64,000 bases of DNA from Saturnia japonica. Taxonomy: Eukaryota; Arthropoda; Insecta; Lepidoptera; Saturniidae. Each line of letters opens with the position of its first letter. Positions within the stretch are counted from its first letter, which is position 1. Where the stretch lies: the NCBI GenBank assembly GCA_033032175.1, contig CM065312.1:1860001-1924000 (forward strand), written 5' to 3'. Shown here one piece after another: positions 21,176-32,437 of the stretch. The notes beneath the pieces are model-generated. The model did no database searches, was not told the DNA's origin, and saw nothing but the letters and a program-made list of their open reading frames with translations. Made by a program: the position numbers and the translations under genes.

Positions 21176-21899
21176 TAAACTTTTGTCATTACGAGTGAAA
21201 TTTTTCGAAGTATCAATTGCTTGATTACTTACTTCTTTAAACGTATTATGGACATTTTCATCAGCTAAATGAGACATTATGATTGACAGACAAGAGTTCC
21301 AGACGCGCGAAGGAGTGAGAGCGACAGTTGAGGATTAATTAAAAATTACTTCGTTAAAGTGGTTTAATTGTAGCGCGGCCGATCTCGGCCATTCCATAAA
21401 TGTTGCGAGGAAAGAATTAATTAACGTTTTTTTTTTTACTTCACGAACCGTTCTGATTAAGGCATTCTCTTGTACCATCGTTGTGGTACAAACGGGGTTG
21501 CCACAAGTATCTACCTAATAACTTTTTTTTGTAAATGTTAAGCACAGTTACAAACCAAGCACCAACCTACTGGGGGATCGTAATCCATCGGCTTGCATAA
21601 ATTTAACTGGATATTAAGTTGATCCCAAAAAGCGATAGGTAAAAGCGAGTCATTTTGACGGACTTTTCACCACACGTATGGTGGTTGCGATCCAGTCGAA
21701 TAAAACAGCCTTACCATCGCCATCGCCATTTTCTCGTTCCTTATTCACCAGGGTGCATCACGCACAGACGAGGTTGGCTTGGGCGTCTCAGCTTTAAAGA
21801 GTTCATTCAACACCTCGAATGTAAAATGTACTCGTGTAGTGATAATTGTAAAAGTAGCAGATTTTATATGAGTTTAGATTCTTCGTCTTACACTTATTT
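21176..21899. other. Unassigned DNA
   Basis: No supported gene. An 83-residue frame at 21655-21906 reaches the border of the RTE remnant and shows no motif. Confidence 0.35.
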
Positions 21900-22265
21900 T
21901 ATCTAAGTAGGGTCAGCACAAAATGTTTTCCTCCTCAATTTCACTCTATCAACAGTCATTTCTGTATTCATACCTTTTACGCATAAATCATTCCTCACAC
22001 AATCCATATATACCTTCTTCAGTATTCCTCTACTCCTATATCCTCTACCTTCATACTTAAACTCTTCCAGTTGTATGACATTCATCCCTCCTCATAACAT
22101 ACCCATATTACACAAACCAATTTCTCCTCAATTACTGTGTCACTGTTACTATTTTAATAATTCCTCTGATATTCTCATTTTCATCTCTTTAGTTACACCA
22201 CATATCCATCTTCTTTCATCTGTACCTTTCGTTGGCCAGCACTCAGATCCATATTATGAAATAAG
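21900..22265 (-). pseudogene. RTE-like non-LTR retrotransposon C-terminus, copy 1
   Basis: On the minus strand the pieces read ECHTTGRV, then VYMDCVRNDLCVKGMNTEMT, then KLRRKTFCADPT and a stop near 21903. Upstream, YGYVMRRDE and a degenerate WICGVT block lie in other frames. This is the usual order of an RTE-type C-terminus (WMCGV, YGHVMRRDE, DCV..D...KGV, CADPT). It aligns with 56185-56616. Frameshifts and stops make it dead. Confidence 0.75.
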
Positions 22266-22369
22266 GATAACATCTATTAAAGATGACAATTAAAGCTACT
22301 TGTAGAATTAGGAACTCGTTTATGTCTTTTTAATTATAATTTTTTACTTGACTACGAAAAAGGATAAAT

Positions 22370-22745
22370 TTGACATTTCTTTGGCACGCTTATGTAGCTT
22401 AAACGGCTTGATGTATTTTAACATGCGAGGTGTCATTAGAATTTTTCCTAATTGTAGGAATGACATATGCTATATCCTATTATATTGAGTGAGCAATTCT
22501 TGTATATATATGTAATTGTTTTCTCGGAAACGGCTCCAACGATTTCGATGAAACTTTGCATTTAGATAATGTTTTACGTTCCAAGTTTACCTAGATAGGT
22601 GTTTTCATTTTTTTGTTTATAAGACACCGAGCACAGTTTGCCACCCAGATAATAATATTTAAGTACGATATCTGGAAATCAACTAAAAATCATAAATAGA
22701 AAAAAGACATTTTTAAGTCGTGTTTTCTGTTTTCTTTTTAATAAT
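22370..22745 (+). mobile_element. Helitron-like repeat, family E, copy 1, split by R2
   Basis: The left half (22370-22477) holds TTTGGCACGC, CGGCTTGATGTATTTTAACA and GCGAGGTGTCATTAGA. The right half (22648-22745) holds TAATATTTAAGTACGATATC, GGAAATCAACT and TTTTTAATAATTTATTAC. In the copies at 28310-28590, 29845-30118 and 48945-49155 these halves are contiguous, so the intervening R2 block is a later insertion. Confidence 0.65.
22478..22647 (+). repeat. Dispersed repeat R2, copy 1, inserted in family E
   Basis: It shares GAGCAATTCTTG, ATGTAATTG, TCGGAAACGGCTCCAACGAT and a TAGATAGGTG block, ending CCAGATAAT, with copies at 30935-31130 (plus), 37010-37150 (minus) and 40905-41050 (minus). The exact borders and any target duplication are not resolved. 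Confidence 0.65.
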
Positions 22746-25343
22746 TTATTACATGATATGTGTCAACCATATTAAGCGTGTTTCTTTGTTATGGAACTTT
22801 TAACTTAACTTATATAGGTCAAATCTTGCAACTGAATTTAATTGATGATTTAATATTTGATTGACGTAGGATTTAATTATTTCTGTACCTATTCTACAAG
22901 ATGCGTATTTTGGGAGAAAAGGGTAAGCGAGATAGGTATACTGAGATGTCTGTGTAGTACCTACTGTTTGAATACGCTAAACACCATTTTGAAATAAAAT
23001 AGTTACTTCAATAAACAAAGTTCAGATCGTGTGAAAAACTTAATTATTAATGAATTAAGCAGGAAAAAGTACTCATGATGGATTTTTGAAATACAATATC
23101 GTATGCTGGCTCATCGGCGACTCTCTTGATTTAATGCTGGTATGGATTGAGCACAATGGGACTGATATATTCAGTAGAATAGAAGTCCCGGAAAAAAAAA
23201 TCGTAGAACGAAATCCGAAACTATAAGAAAAAAGAAAAGCGATCTATAATGCTATCGTTACATACCATTATTACTCTATAGTCATGAGCTTGGTTTATGA
23301 AAAACCACCAGTTTTATGTTATCTTTTATTAACTTCACATATAAGTTGTAACTATGTTCAAACAATGTAATTAAATCTTAGAAGTCAATTTTAACCTATT
23401 TCTAATAGTCCTATCGAAATAAAATTTTGTATGTAGTTTGGATGACTAAGCTATAATTTGGTATCTTGGAGCTGATCTGATGATGGAGCCAGCAGGTGGA
23501 TAGTGGAATTCTTCAGTGGCTACTACCAGCAAACCCCTCGAGTTTAGGCTCATATGTAGGTATGATTTGTTTTACGAGTCCAATAGATTGGGCTCTGTGA
23601 CGAGGGTCTGGTAATGTAGCTAGGAGATCTTTTATAATTTTAGGTGCGTGATAATAGCGTATTTTTTAAAATTCCTAAACTACATGGGTACTTTTATTTA
23701 TTAATCCCTTACTTGAGGGGGAAATCACACGGATTGATTTTTCTAAAGTATGACATACCGTGTGACTGCATTATTATTACCTTTATAATGTCTGACTCCA
23801 ACATCGTAGGTAATTTTTGGATGAATTCTGCAAGATCTGGAATGTAATGTCCGCGGGTAGGCGGACGACATTAATTAGAGTAATGTCTTAAGTAGCCGCT
23901 ATAGTGTGCCGCAGCCGGTCGGCGAATACAAACGCGAGCTTGCACAAACCCACCTATCGGGTTACCAAGTTTAATTTAGACATTGTTAAGCCAATGTACC
24001 TACCTACGTATAAACTCTATATGAATTACTTATTGCTGGTGGTCTATCACCCAATCCGGGAGTTGAAAACTTTTGGAAAATTGTTTTAAACGCTTTATAT
24101 GTTGAAAATAATACCTATGAATGATTTTTTTTTCATTAATTCACCATAAAAAGTTTTTGATTTAAATAAATAATACGCCGGATAAACGTGGCTTTATGGT
24201 CCCGTGAAGTCATCATTAATTTTACATGTCTTTTTGTATGATAAAAGTGACAACCTACGCAAGAGTTTACGTTCATATTTCCTGAATGGTGATGCCATGT
24301 TTTCTAATCGGCGTTTTAAATCACGTGACTCACAGAAAAATCATATTAATTATCAAAAAAAAAAAAACAATTACATTTTTGCAGATTTGTATTGTTTTAG
24401 GTTTTTTATCTATAAACCAATATTACTCAATATTTTACTTTAATTTTTAAACATACAGACAACTCGCGGATTGTGTCCAACTACATAACGATCACTATAT
24501 ACCACAAGCAACACCCGCAGTAGTGGTACACTTTCACACACACTATCCGTTAATGGCAATTCGTTACAGACGTATTAGTGATTTTCCACGATTCATTAAC
24601 GTGTGAATATGGTCATAAGAATCCTCTTATCAGATATCCATCTGCCACTGTAAAAAAAACCATAAATATATGATTCATCGACACGTGAATGGGTAATTAG
24701 GTGCAGGATCGCAACCACCATGCACATAGTGATTAAACCCGTTATAGAAATACTATTTAGTTTTGTCACGTTGGTAGCCTTGAGCATGTTGTTCAACCGC
24801 TCGCCCCTGAGCCACGGTGTAGCTGTAAAAGCCGTCTAATGTTCTAGGGCTAATAGTTTAAAAAAAGTTTGTCGCGTTCTGGTATCAGCCAGCTGCCGAG
24901 GGCTTGACCTGGATGATGACGACCGTCGATGGATTACTGATCTCTCGATGGTAGCCGTTGTTTTTGTATTGTACTTTACTTACCATCAGAGACAGAACAT
25001 TATGTACTATACACTTATAATAATGTCGTAATTTTTTATGTTAAAACGCGTATTACTTAGAAACTACTGAACGATTTTGAATGCAGTTCTCACCTTAAAA
25101 AAGCAGAACTAATAAAGTTTATCTTTTTTATCTTCCTAGGCTAATCTAATCTAAGGCCATTAGTATGAGCCCAGCTTAAAACCAGACATATGAGAATTTA
25201 CCATAGCACATGCTGAGCTGAAGTCCTTATGGATGTTAAATACGGCATTTTTTGTGTAACGTTGCAATATTATAAATAATTTATTTATTACTCCAATGTA
25301 TTGTAATTTCGTGTTTGTAATTATGCCTGTGCTTTCCACATAT
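22746..25343. other. Long unassigned AT-rich stretch
   Basis: About 2.6 kb holds only short frames of 61-79 residues without motifs. A small hairpin (GTCCGC, loop GGGTAG, GCGGAC at 23849-23866) and a GC-richer patch at 24800-24960 with no repeat copy are the only structures seen. The segment near 24983 shares TTACCATCAGAGACAG with the LINE remnant at 19108. Confidence 0.4.
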
Positions 25344-25704
25344 CTATATATTAATACGTAAAGCAAAAGTTTTCTACCCCTTTTTAAGCGTATTGCGTAC
25401 ACGGAAGACTGAGATTTGGAATGGTTAAAGTTTATATGGACAAGGAGTGCAGAAAGCTAAAATGTATCTATAATATCTGTTACTAATATATTAAATAAAA
25501 TAAATTAATATTGCGAACCCTAACATGACCGGTGCCATTGAACTTAGACCCCCCAAATATTGACAATGTCACTCAGCGAAAAGTGACAGCAAGTGATGTA
25601 GATAATACTCATTGTTTAGGTTCATGAATACTGCAAATGTCAAACAGAAAATAGCTATGATCAAAAAGTTGCTGATCGAATTTCGAGCTTAGGGCGATCG
25701 CTAG
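25344..25704 (+). mobile_element. Non-autonomous Helitron, family A, copy 1
   Basis: It starts TCTATATATTAATACG after an A and ends GGGCGATCGCTAG before a T, as Helitrons do. The interior (GGTTAAAGTTTATATGGACA, AGTGCAGAAAGCTAAAAT, GACAATGTCACT, CAAACAGAAAATAG) matches minus-strand copies at 41382-41748 and 47359-47722 and a degenerate plus copy at 57717-57885. The length is 361 bp, with no coding content. Confidence 0.8.
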
Positions 25705-26324
25705 TAATAATTAATGTGTTCTCTTTCTTTCTTTCTCACTGATCCCAATTAATTGAAAATTATTGTTTGTATCTATAGTTACATTGTGCCATGAATACAA
25801 ACAGTGGATATTTGACGATTATTAAATGAGGGGGTCCAGACCTTCTAAATAACCTCTTATACCTATACATCCATAACTTAAGCAATGGAAGCGATAATTG
25901 CAGTGGGAACTAACCGTGAGACAGTCTCGCCGACAATCAGTCACTCAGAGAACATTTAGAAGCCATTACGCTACCATGCCTCGGCTTAAACTGTTATTCA
26001 TTGCATACGAATTAGTGGAGGTCGACAGACATCGACCCATGATCATCATAATTAAGAACTATTATACTAGTTTCACCAGCGGCTCTTCTTTCGGGAAATA
26101 TTTAATTCTCTTATTTGCCTTCATCTTTGATGGGTTATGAAACGCGTTGCCGTTTTTTACGGAATTATTGTAACGAAGTTACTTATTGCGGGGTGGGAGG
26201 AAAACTGAAAAAACTGACCAAAAAGTAACCAATATTCAAATCTATGCATGTCCCGGGGCTCGGCTGTGCTATGACCCTATTTCTATGTACTGTTGCATGT
26301 ACAGTGCGAGTATTTTTTCTCTTT
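25705..26324. other. Unassigned DNA
   Basis: No supported gene or repeat; the 80-residue frame at 25898-26140 lacks motifs. Confidence 0.4.
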
Positions 26325-26545
26325 TTTAACCGACTTCAACAAAATACGGGAATTTGAATCGAATGTATTTTTTTATGGATGTTCAGCCATATCTTCTTTG
26401 GTTATGAACCGATTTGGATTATTCTTTTTTTGTTGGATAGGGGATACCTCAGAATGGGACAATAATTCTATTTTATTGGCATTGGACCTTCAACTTCGAA
26501 GATATACGAGGAAACTCTTCAAAACTATTGAAGTTGGTTTTCTTT
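26325..26545 (+). repeat. Dispersed repeat R3, copy 2
   Basis: It runs from CCGACTTCAAC through ATGAACCGATTTGGATTATT, GCATTGGACCTTCAACTTCG and AAGATATACGAGGAAACTC to ATTGAAGTTGGTTTTC. It is the reverse complement of the copy at 42385-42640. The 107-residue frame crossing it is not a gene. Confidence 0.65.
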
Positions 26546-26689
26546 TTTGTTCAAAATTATATTATAAGAGTATGTATAGATTATTATCGATATTCTCACT
26601 TCACGCACTTGTCTAGAGCTTCACATTCATGGCTACTGCTCAGGTTCTTAAAGTTGTAGCGTAAAATTATATAGACTAAATCTTTTCTC

Positions 26690-26800
26690 AAAAAATGGCT
26701 ACAAAAAGCAACAATAATTTTTCAAACCTAACCAGTAGTTTTAGAGAATATCACGTTCAAACAAACAAACAAACAAACAAACAAACAAACAAACAATCTC
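26690..26800 (-). mobile_element. Possible Helitron 5'-end remnant with (CAAA)n
   Basis: CAGTAGTTTTAGAGAATATC followed by about ten CAAA units (26757-26796) is the usual junction before a reversed Helitron 5' end, as at 16860-16938. The terminus itself is not preserved. The (CAAA)n is a clear microsatellite. Confidence 0.4.
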
Positions 26801-27201
26801 TTAAACTTAATAATATTTATATATTTTAAGTATTTGAATTAAACTTATTTTTTTGCTTTAATAGATAGCTAGTCAAATTTTAAGAAATCCTACCAACACA
26901 CATATTTTGATGCCTTAAAAATTAACTAGTTTCAGTTTTATTTACATATCTGTCTATACGCTCTTTGTTATAAAATATTCTATGTAGGTGCTACTATCCT
27001 AGAGTTTGCTATGTTATAAAATCCTCTATTAAATATCTAAATATGTAGAATACACATATGTAAATAATGTATCGACATTATTAGAACGAGGAACATTACA
27101 AGAAAGAAGATCATATAAGGAACAAGAAAAAAAAGTGAAATAATATAATGTCCGGTCCTCTGCAGCCCTACTAGGAAAAAAAAGCTGTCAACTGCGCATG
27201 G
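26801..27201. other. Unassigned AT-rich DNA
   Basis: No frame or multi-copy repeat was seen. Confidence 0.4.
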
Positions 27202-27236
27202 GCAATCCCGCGAAACGGGAAAGTTCCCGGGATTGC
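27202..27236. repeat. GC-rich hairpin
   Basis: GCAATCCCG (27202-27210) and CGGGATTGC (27228-27236) form a perfect 9-bp stem. The loop itself contains CCCG..CGGG and CGGGAA..TTCCCG alternatives, so several folds compete. It is isolated in AT-rich DNA. Confidence 0.55.
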
Positions 27237-28137
27237 AGTAATTTAATAATTTATCAGCAATTTTGTATAGTACCTATTTAGAAAACTATTATTTTTGTAT
27301 TCTTTATGAATTGTACTAACTGATAAATAAACAATTTAACGTATTTGCTGTTTCTTTTATTTTGTAAATCTAAGCTAAACATAGAAAAAAGAAAATATTC
27401 ATTACGATTGCAATAAAACTCCAATAATTTAAAAAACTCTCAAGGAATATCACAAATATTCATTTTATTAACATTACAAATAATCTAACACTAACATAAC
27501 ATTAACAACACACAACTTTCTGAGCAAATTATTCTAAAAAAATATTCTAAAAAAAATAGCATTAAAAAAAATCAACACTCTCATGTGGCCCCATAGGGTC
27601 GAGCGCACTAAATATTGAAATGGTTAAAATTACATTCTGAGAACAACGACAGTCAGGAAGTCCTTTTGTAAAGTATTTATTTTAAAATAATATAGATATT
27701 AATTATATTCCTACTGTAAATATAGCTACTTTAATAAATAATAAAAAATAAAAAAAACTCGCCATGACGTTTAGGTTACAACTTGAGTTGATGTGGTAAT
27801 TTTACGAAAAAATGATGTAAAAACTTCACAAATACGTAATGTATTATATTTCAATGATTTAGTACTCACTTATCCATTGTTTTCAATCGAAAAACTCACT
27901 TAAATACCAAAAACTTACACTAAAACAACACATTTATACGCACACTTAACGGTCGCAAACTGACGCTCACTGTAGTTCGCAACAGACTAAACGAGCAACG
28001 AAAATGCTTTCTGGACGATATTATATTACTGTTTTAATAGTTTGTCTCTGTCTTTGGCTATATTAACAAACTAGTTGGAACAGGACAGGAAAGTCCGAAA
28101 GCGCAAAAACTGGAGCGTAAAAACAAGAAACGGTTTG
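27237..28137. other. Unassigned AT-rich DNA
   Basis: It is A/T-rich with repeated AACA/AAAT tracts, and no gene is supported. A slightly GC-richer block at 27935-28010 precedes the palindrome pair. Confidence 0.4.
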
Positions 28138-28139
28138 AG

Positions 28140-28196
28140 GTCCGATACGGACTCCTCTGCAGTTATGCCATTTTGGCGGGAGTCCGAAACGGACTC
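28140..28196. repeat. Two similar short palindromes
   Basis: GTCCG-ATA-CGGAC (28140-28152) and GAGTCCG-AAA-CGGACTC (28180-28196) are spaced 40 bp apart, each followed by a TCTGCAG or TATGCAG motif. A third half (AGTCCGAAA) lies at 28092. They may be protein-binding sites or the remains of a tandem repeat. A 67-residue frame across them is not convincing. Confidence 0.5.
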
Positions 28197-28309
28197 TTTA
28201 TGCAGCATAGGGGATGTCAGCTGTTTAGTTACCATAATAGACACTTTGCTTAGTTTGGAATTAAATGGCCTTGTGTGAAATTCTGTTCATATATTTATTT
28301 GTTGATTAT

Positions 28310-28590
28310 TACCAGTGTGTGTTAAAGGAGAGTTATGTTTTTCGAGCGTATTAATGTATCTATGTCTATTTTTTTTGGCACACTCTGTAACCTAACCGGC
28401 TTGATGTAGCTTAGCATACGAGATGTCATTAGATTAGTTTTAGTTGTATGCGGGGCATAGTCTTTAGACTAATATTTAAGTAAGACGTCTGGGTACCAAA
28501 TAAGAAGCAATAATAGATTAAAAAAAATTTGTCAATTGTTTGTTGCAGTTCGGTTTTTGGTTTTCTTTTTATTAATAATGTAGTTTGTTT
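28310..28590 (+). mobile_element. Helitron-like repeat, family E, copy 2
   Basis: It contains TTCGAGCGTATTAATG, TTTTGGCACACTCTGTAACC, CGGCTTGATGTAGCTTAGCA, GAGATGTCATTAGA, AATATTTAAGTAAGACG and the terminal TTTTTATTAATAATG. This is the uninterrupted equivalent of 22370-22745. Confidence 0.65.
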
Positions 28591-28624
28591 ATCTATTTAC
28601 TCTATATACCTATCTCTTTCCTAA

Positions 28625-28665
28625 AGTTAGACTACAGTCTCATGTGATGTTAGGTAACAATAAAG
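28625..28665 (-). mobile_element. SINE S1 tail fragment
   Basis: Only the tail (reverse complement TTACCTAACATCACATGAGA) is present; compare 18150-18195. Confidence 0.4.
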
Positions 28666-29149
28666 ACGAAATAAGTATAGCTGTGGGAACATATCGATGA
28701 TTTTTCGATCGAAGGCACTACTTTATCAAAACTAAATAAATACACCTTGCATATATTAAATACATATTTTTAACAACCCTCCAACTATCACCTTAACGTC
28801 TCTAGCCAGCCATTAAGAGTAGCTTTTGGTACAAAGTATAAGCTTTAGCGTCATATGAAAGAACGCATATCATTTTCTCGATAGAGAAACTGTAAACCAT
28901 GGCTTAACGTCCTTTAGGTTGATTTTGGAACTACCGGTAACACATGAGAATAATGAGATGGAGAAGTATAGAATACTGAAGATTGATCATGGATCTAATT
29001 AGGATAAACCCTGAAAATGATACATTAAATGACGTAAATAATCTACAGTATACAAAAACTTGCATAGTTATTTGAGAACTGACAATCAACTTGACAATGA
29101 AACAAATAATTAATACCAAATTGGAGACAAGTAGTTTTACCACAACAAG
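28666..29149. other. Unassigned AT-rich DNA
   Basis: A 102-residue hydrophobic minus frame (28931-29239) crosses from here into the next repeat. It is AT-driven and not called as a gene. Confidence 0.35.
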
Positions 29150-29280
29150 TAACACCACATTTATCACTAGCGGGTTGTAGACCTTATTAAGTCTTTTTTC
29201 CCCAAGAATTTCTGGAAACCATACTAACTGCAGGAACAAGGTTGTTTCCCTGTGGTCTTCTATAGGATAAACAGAACCAT
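29150..29280 (-). mobile_element. Family T body fragment
   Basis: The plus-strand order AGAATTTCTGGAAACCATAC, GCAGGAACA, AGGTTGTTTCCCTGTGGTCT is the same as at 48400-48470 and 55290-55360. The CTTACCA tail is lost. Confidence 0.45.
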
Positions 29281-29844
29281 AGGTAGATTTATTTAAGAGT
29301 TTTTTGTGGTTATTGTTTAAAATAGATAGAAATTCATTTCAGCATAAGTATTAGATGAAGTTAGATTTGTTAATTGAAAATTACTTTATCTCGATATAAG
29401 CTTAAAAATGAAAGCGTAGTTCCTAGTGCATTTGTCAGAGCTAAATCATAAATGCTGACATATTATCCACTGGAATATGTTCCTTACTCAGTCGTTCACC
29501 AAAGAGAACCTCGAGCGTTCTTATACTGTACCATACACCAAAATATGTCAAATTTTTATTTTTAAGAAGTGTGTGTCAAATGTGGCTCAGGTGTCCCACC
29601 GCAGTGCATTCCCAACGCATACCGACGTGAGACCGAATGCCTGTATAAATGAACCGTTACTAAATTTGACAAATGATAGCTGACCTAATTTATTTTTTGT
29701 ACCGTCTATAGAAAATGTTGAATGTTCTTGTACAATAAGGAGCTAATACAAATATAATGGGAATTACTAGATAACTATTTAGCGATTTGCAAGCACGTGC
29801 TCCAAAAGCTTTGAATTTCCATATGTAAAACTGTACGGTACAAA
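29281..29844. other. Unassigned AT-rich DNA
   Basis: No supported gene; the 68-residue frame at 29477-29683 has no motif. Confidence 0.4.
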
Positions 29845-30118
29845 GTAAACCATTAACAAGTGAAATTATTAAAAAAGGAAAAATAAACCCCGACTACAAG
29901 AAAAAAACACCACTTTGTCTATTTTTGTTTTTTATTTGATTCCCAGTCGTAGTGCATAAATATTATATATAAAGCCTATGTCACTCCCACAATTAAGACG
30001 AATCTAACTACACCTCGTATGTTAAAATCCATCAAGTTATTTAGGTTATAGAGCGTGCCAAAAAAAATTCATACATACGCTCGAATAACATTATCCTCCT
30101 AATAATATATTAGTAGGA
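29845..30118 (-). mobile_element. Helitron-like repeat, family E, copy 3
   Basis: The plus strand reads TTTATTTGATTCCCAGTCGT, TCACTCCCACAATTAAGACG, CACCTCGTATGTTAAAATCC and AGAGCGTGCCAAAAA and ends TAATATATTAGTAGGA. Its reverse complement therefore starts TCCTACTAATATAT, like Helitron 5' termini. A clean CTRR end was not found. Confidence 0.65.
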
Positions 30119-30603
30119 TATGTTCAAAGATTTAACAGAATAAGCTACAAAAGAGAGCTGGTTATATTATTAAGTGCAGTCGCCATCGCGCCGTGTACTT
30201 ACTGATAGAGACTTTGTAACAGATATTATCAACTTATTAATTTTCCTAAATATAACAACAGAACAGAGAACGGTTTCATTATGAAGTTTCGTTCACAATA
30301 CTTACATAATATGTACACTCTACGACTTCTGTTTTCGGATAGTCGTTTCAAAACAATGACAACCCTGTAAATAAGAGCTATATAATTAGCGTAATGACTT
30401 TTGATGGCACTTGGGACGTTCTTCATTTAAACACTTATTAGGACCAAACCAATAATTGCAAAAGGAAGTCAAGAGGTATAAAAAGCTTTGTTCTGACTGA
30501 CTCGTCATCGCTCAGCCAAAAATGAGTATCTAGTAAGTATAGAAATGTAAAATTTGGGGAGAGTGTTGATTGTATTTGTAGGCATCGTTTAAGGAGAGAT
30601 TTG

Positions 30604-30925
30604 GAACTAATGATGACTCAGTGGTAGCGTAGATGTACACCTTGTCGATTGACGCAGGTTCGAATCCCTGTAATGAGCCTGAGTTTTCAGTGAAGGAAAA
30701 CATCGTTATAACACCATAGTATGGTAGCAGGGTATTTTCTAATGCCCGCTTGGCTAGTTACTATCTCAAGTTAAAAATCTGTCCCCAAACACATAAAGGT
30801 TTGTTCCGGCAGCTGCAGTTTTTCACTTAGCCAATTTTTTCCCTCTTGATTTAACGTGTTACAATCTTGGGCCACATCGTCACTTAGTATCAGATGACAT
30901 TGTAGCCAACCGCTAAACCTATAGA
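30604..30925 (+). mobile_element. tRNA-derived SINE, family S1, full-length copy
   Basis: It is the best preserved copy: A box TGACTCAGTGG (30614-30624), B box GGTTCGAATCC (30657-30667), then CCTGAGTTTTCAGTGAAGGA, CATAGTATGGTAGCAGGGTA, CTGTCCCCAAACACATAAAG, GTTCCGGCAGCTGCAG, TTAACGTGTTACAATCTTGG and the tail ATTGTAGCC. The spacing of the boxes (33 bp between the end of A and the start of B) is normal for a tRNA-like pol III promoter. Confidence 0.85.
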
Positions 30926-30934
30926 TAATTTAAT

Positions 30935-31130
30935 ACTATTAAGTGGGCAATTCTTGAATGTACATGTAATTGGTATCTCGGAAATGACCCCAACGATTTG
31001 GATGAAATTTTGTTATGAGAAAATTTAGGTGAACGTCTTACATTCTTAGCTTACTATTCCTAGTAGATAGGCGATTTTTCTTAATTTTTAAGATACTGAA
31101 CAAACCTCGTTCGTCCAGATAATAAATATA
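30935..31130 (+). repeat. Dispersed repeat R2, copy 2
   Basis: It holds GGGCAATTCTTGAATG, ATGTAATTGGTATCTCGGAA, CCCCAACGATTTGGATGAAA and CGTCCAGATAATAA. It directly follows a SINE S1 copy, as does the reversed R2 copy at 37010. Confidence 0.65.
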
Positions 31131-31289
31131 AAACATAAAAAGTACAAATCACAAATCTACGTGAACGAAATTGTTGGTTGAAGTCTAGATTTTAATAAAA
31201 TATAAAACGGTACCTACTCACCGAATAAAATAATCAATTTCACCGCGAAAGTGTGTATCAGGAATTCCTTGAACATATCAATTTAGCCT

Positions 31290-31545
31290 GGTAATTACGT
31301 TTGGCCGGTATAAAGTGCCTCCGGACCTGGACCGGCTGGACCGAGCCGAAGCGACGCTAACTGTTATTGATGTGTCCACCACATTACCCCGGGGCAAATT
31401 AAAGTAGCCGGGGCAGGTGTCAAAAGCTTCGCCTTCTTTGCCGAAGTGGGGCAAAAAAGGTCATCAGCTGTAAAATGAGTGCGCTGAACGGACGATTGCG
31501 GCCATAGATTAGTTTCTCTCAGAGGTGTCACTAGTTACAGCCGCT
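31290..31545. other. GC-rich patch without assigned function
   Basis: CCGGACCTGGACCGGCTGG, ACCCCGGGGC and a CCGGGGCAGGTG block make this one of the most GC-rich non-coding segments. It has no continuous frame and no second copy. Candidate explanations are a regulatory element or an unrecognised transposon end. Confidence 0.35.
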
Positions 31546-32437
31546 TAGCATTTTGTAAAATTTTTTTATTAATTTAAATTAAATTGAAATTTTAATACCT
31601 ATCTGAATTCAATGGACATTGACTGTATAAGTTTAACATTGATTCTAGGTTGATAAATACGGTATGTAACACAAACCCTTTCCGATCCGAAAAGAGTATA
31701 CACATAGGTATCCCAATGACATTACAAAAAATAAATTATGTTTTTGTTTTAATTTTTTTTAAGTGAACAAATATTTGAAACGTGATAATACCGGCATGTA
31801 GGGCGACGCGGTATCCCAAAAGGATTACATAGATAGAACTAAATCTGGATACATAATAACATCTTCAAGGATCGGACAGAGTTTTTGTTACATGTTGTAT
31901 ATTTAGAATATCAATTCCATTTAAAATTTTCTAATTTCATTATTTTTTTATAATTAAATAAATCCACTACAAAATCTACGATTTTACTTTATGAAAAATG
32001 TAATTTGATATTTGAAACAGGAATTTTAATAACAAAAATATTCCCTCTTTGTTGTCAGTATTTTAAAGTCAGTTTTGTATTTCTATAAAGGTATTCTATG
32101 TTTTTTTTAAATGTATTTTTTAATTTTTATTTCATTAAACTATCTTACACGACCTTTCGTTGTCATATAAAAACTGACACCTCTGCGTTTTTACTCCTTG
32201 CCAGCCCCCGGTGGCGTTAACGCGAGTTTTTATTGTTATTTATGACAATATTAAATCAGGGGGCGGTCGACTGTGTTCCGCGGCATGATTTATTAACAAT
32301 TCATTGGTGCACAACATTTTAAGCAAGATGGCTTTTTTTGACTGAACACCGTCGATGGCCAAACGATTTACTGCCTTTTTTAATACCAGCCAGTAGCATT
32401 TTATGCCCTGCTGCCTAAGAATTATATGTTACACTAA
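31546..32437. other. Unassigned AT-rich DNA
   Basis: No gene or multi-copy repeat was seen. A GC-richer spot lies at 32200-32290. Confidence 0.4.

Noticed and set aside
26757..26796. CRISPR-like regular repetition of CAAAC
   Set aside because: Simple (CAAA)n microsatellite without spacers; the window is eukaryotic in character.
28931..29239. 102-residue hydrophobic minus frame
   Set aside because: Leucine/valine/isoleucine-rich because of AT-rich composition; it overlaps a reversed family T fragment and has no membrane-protein family signature.
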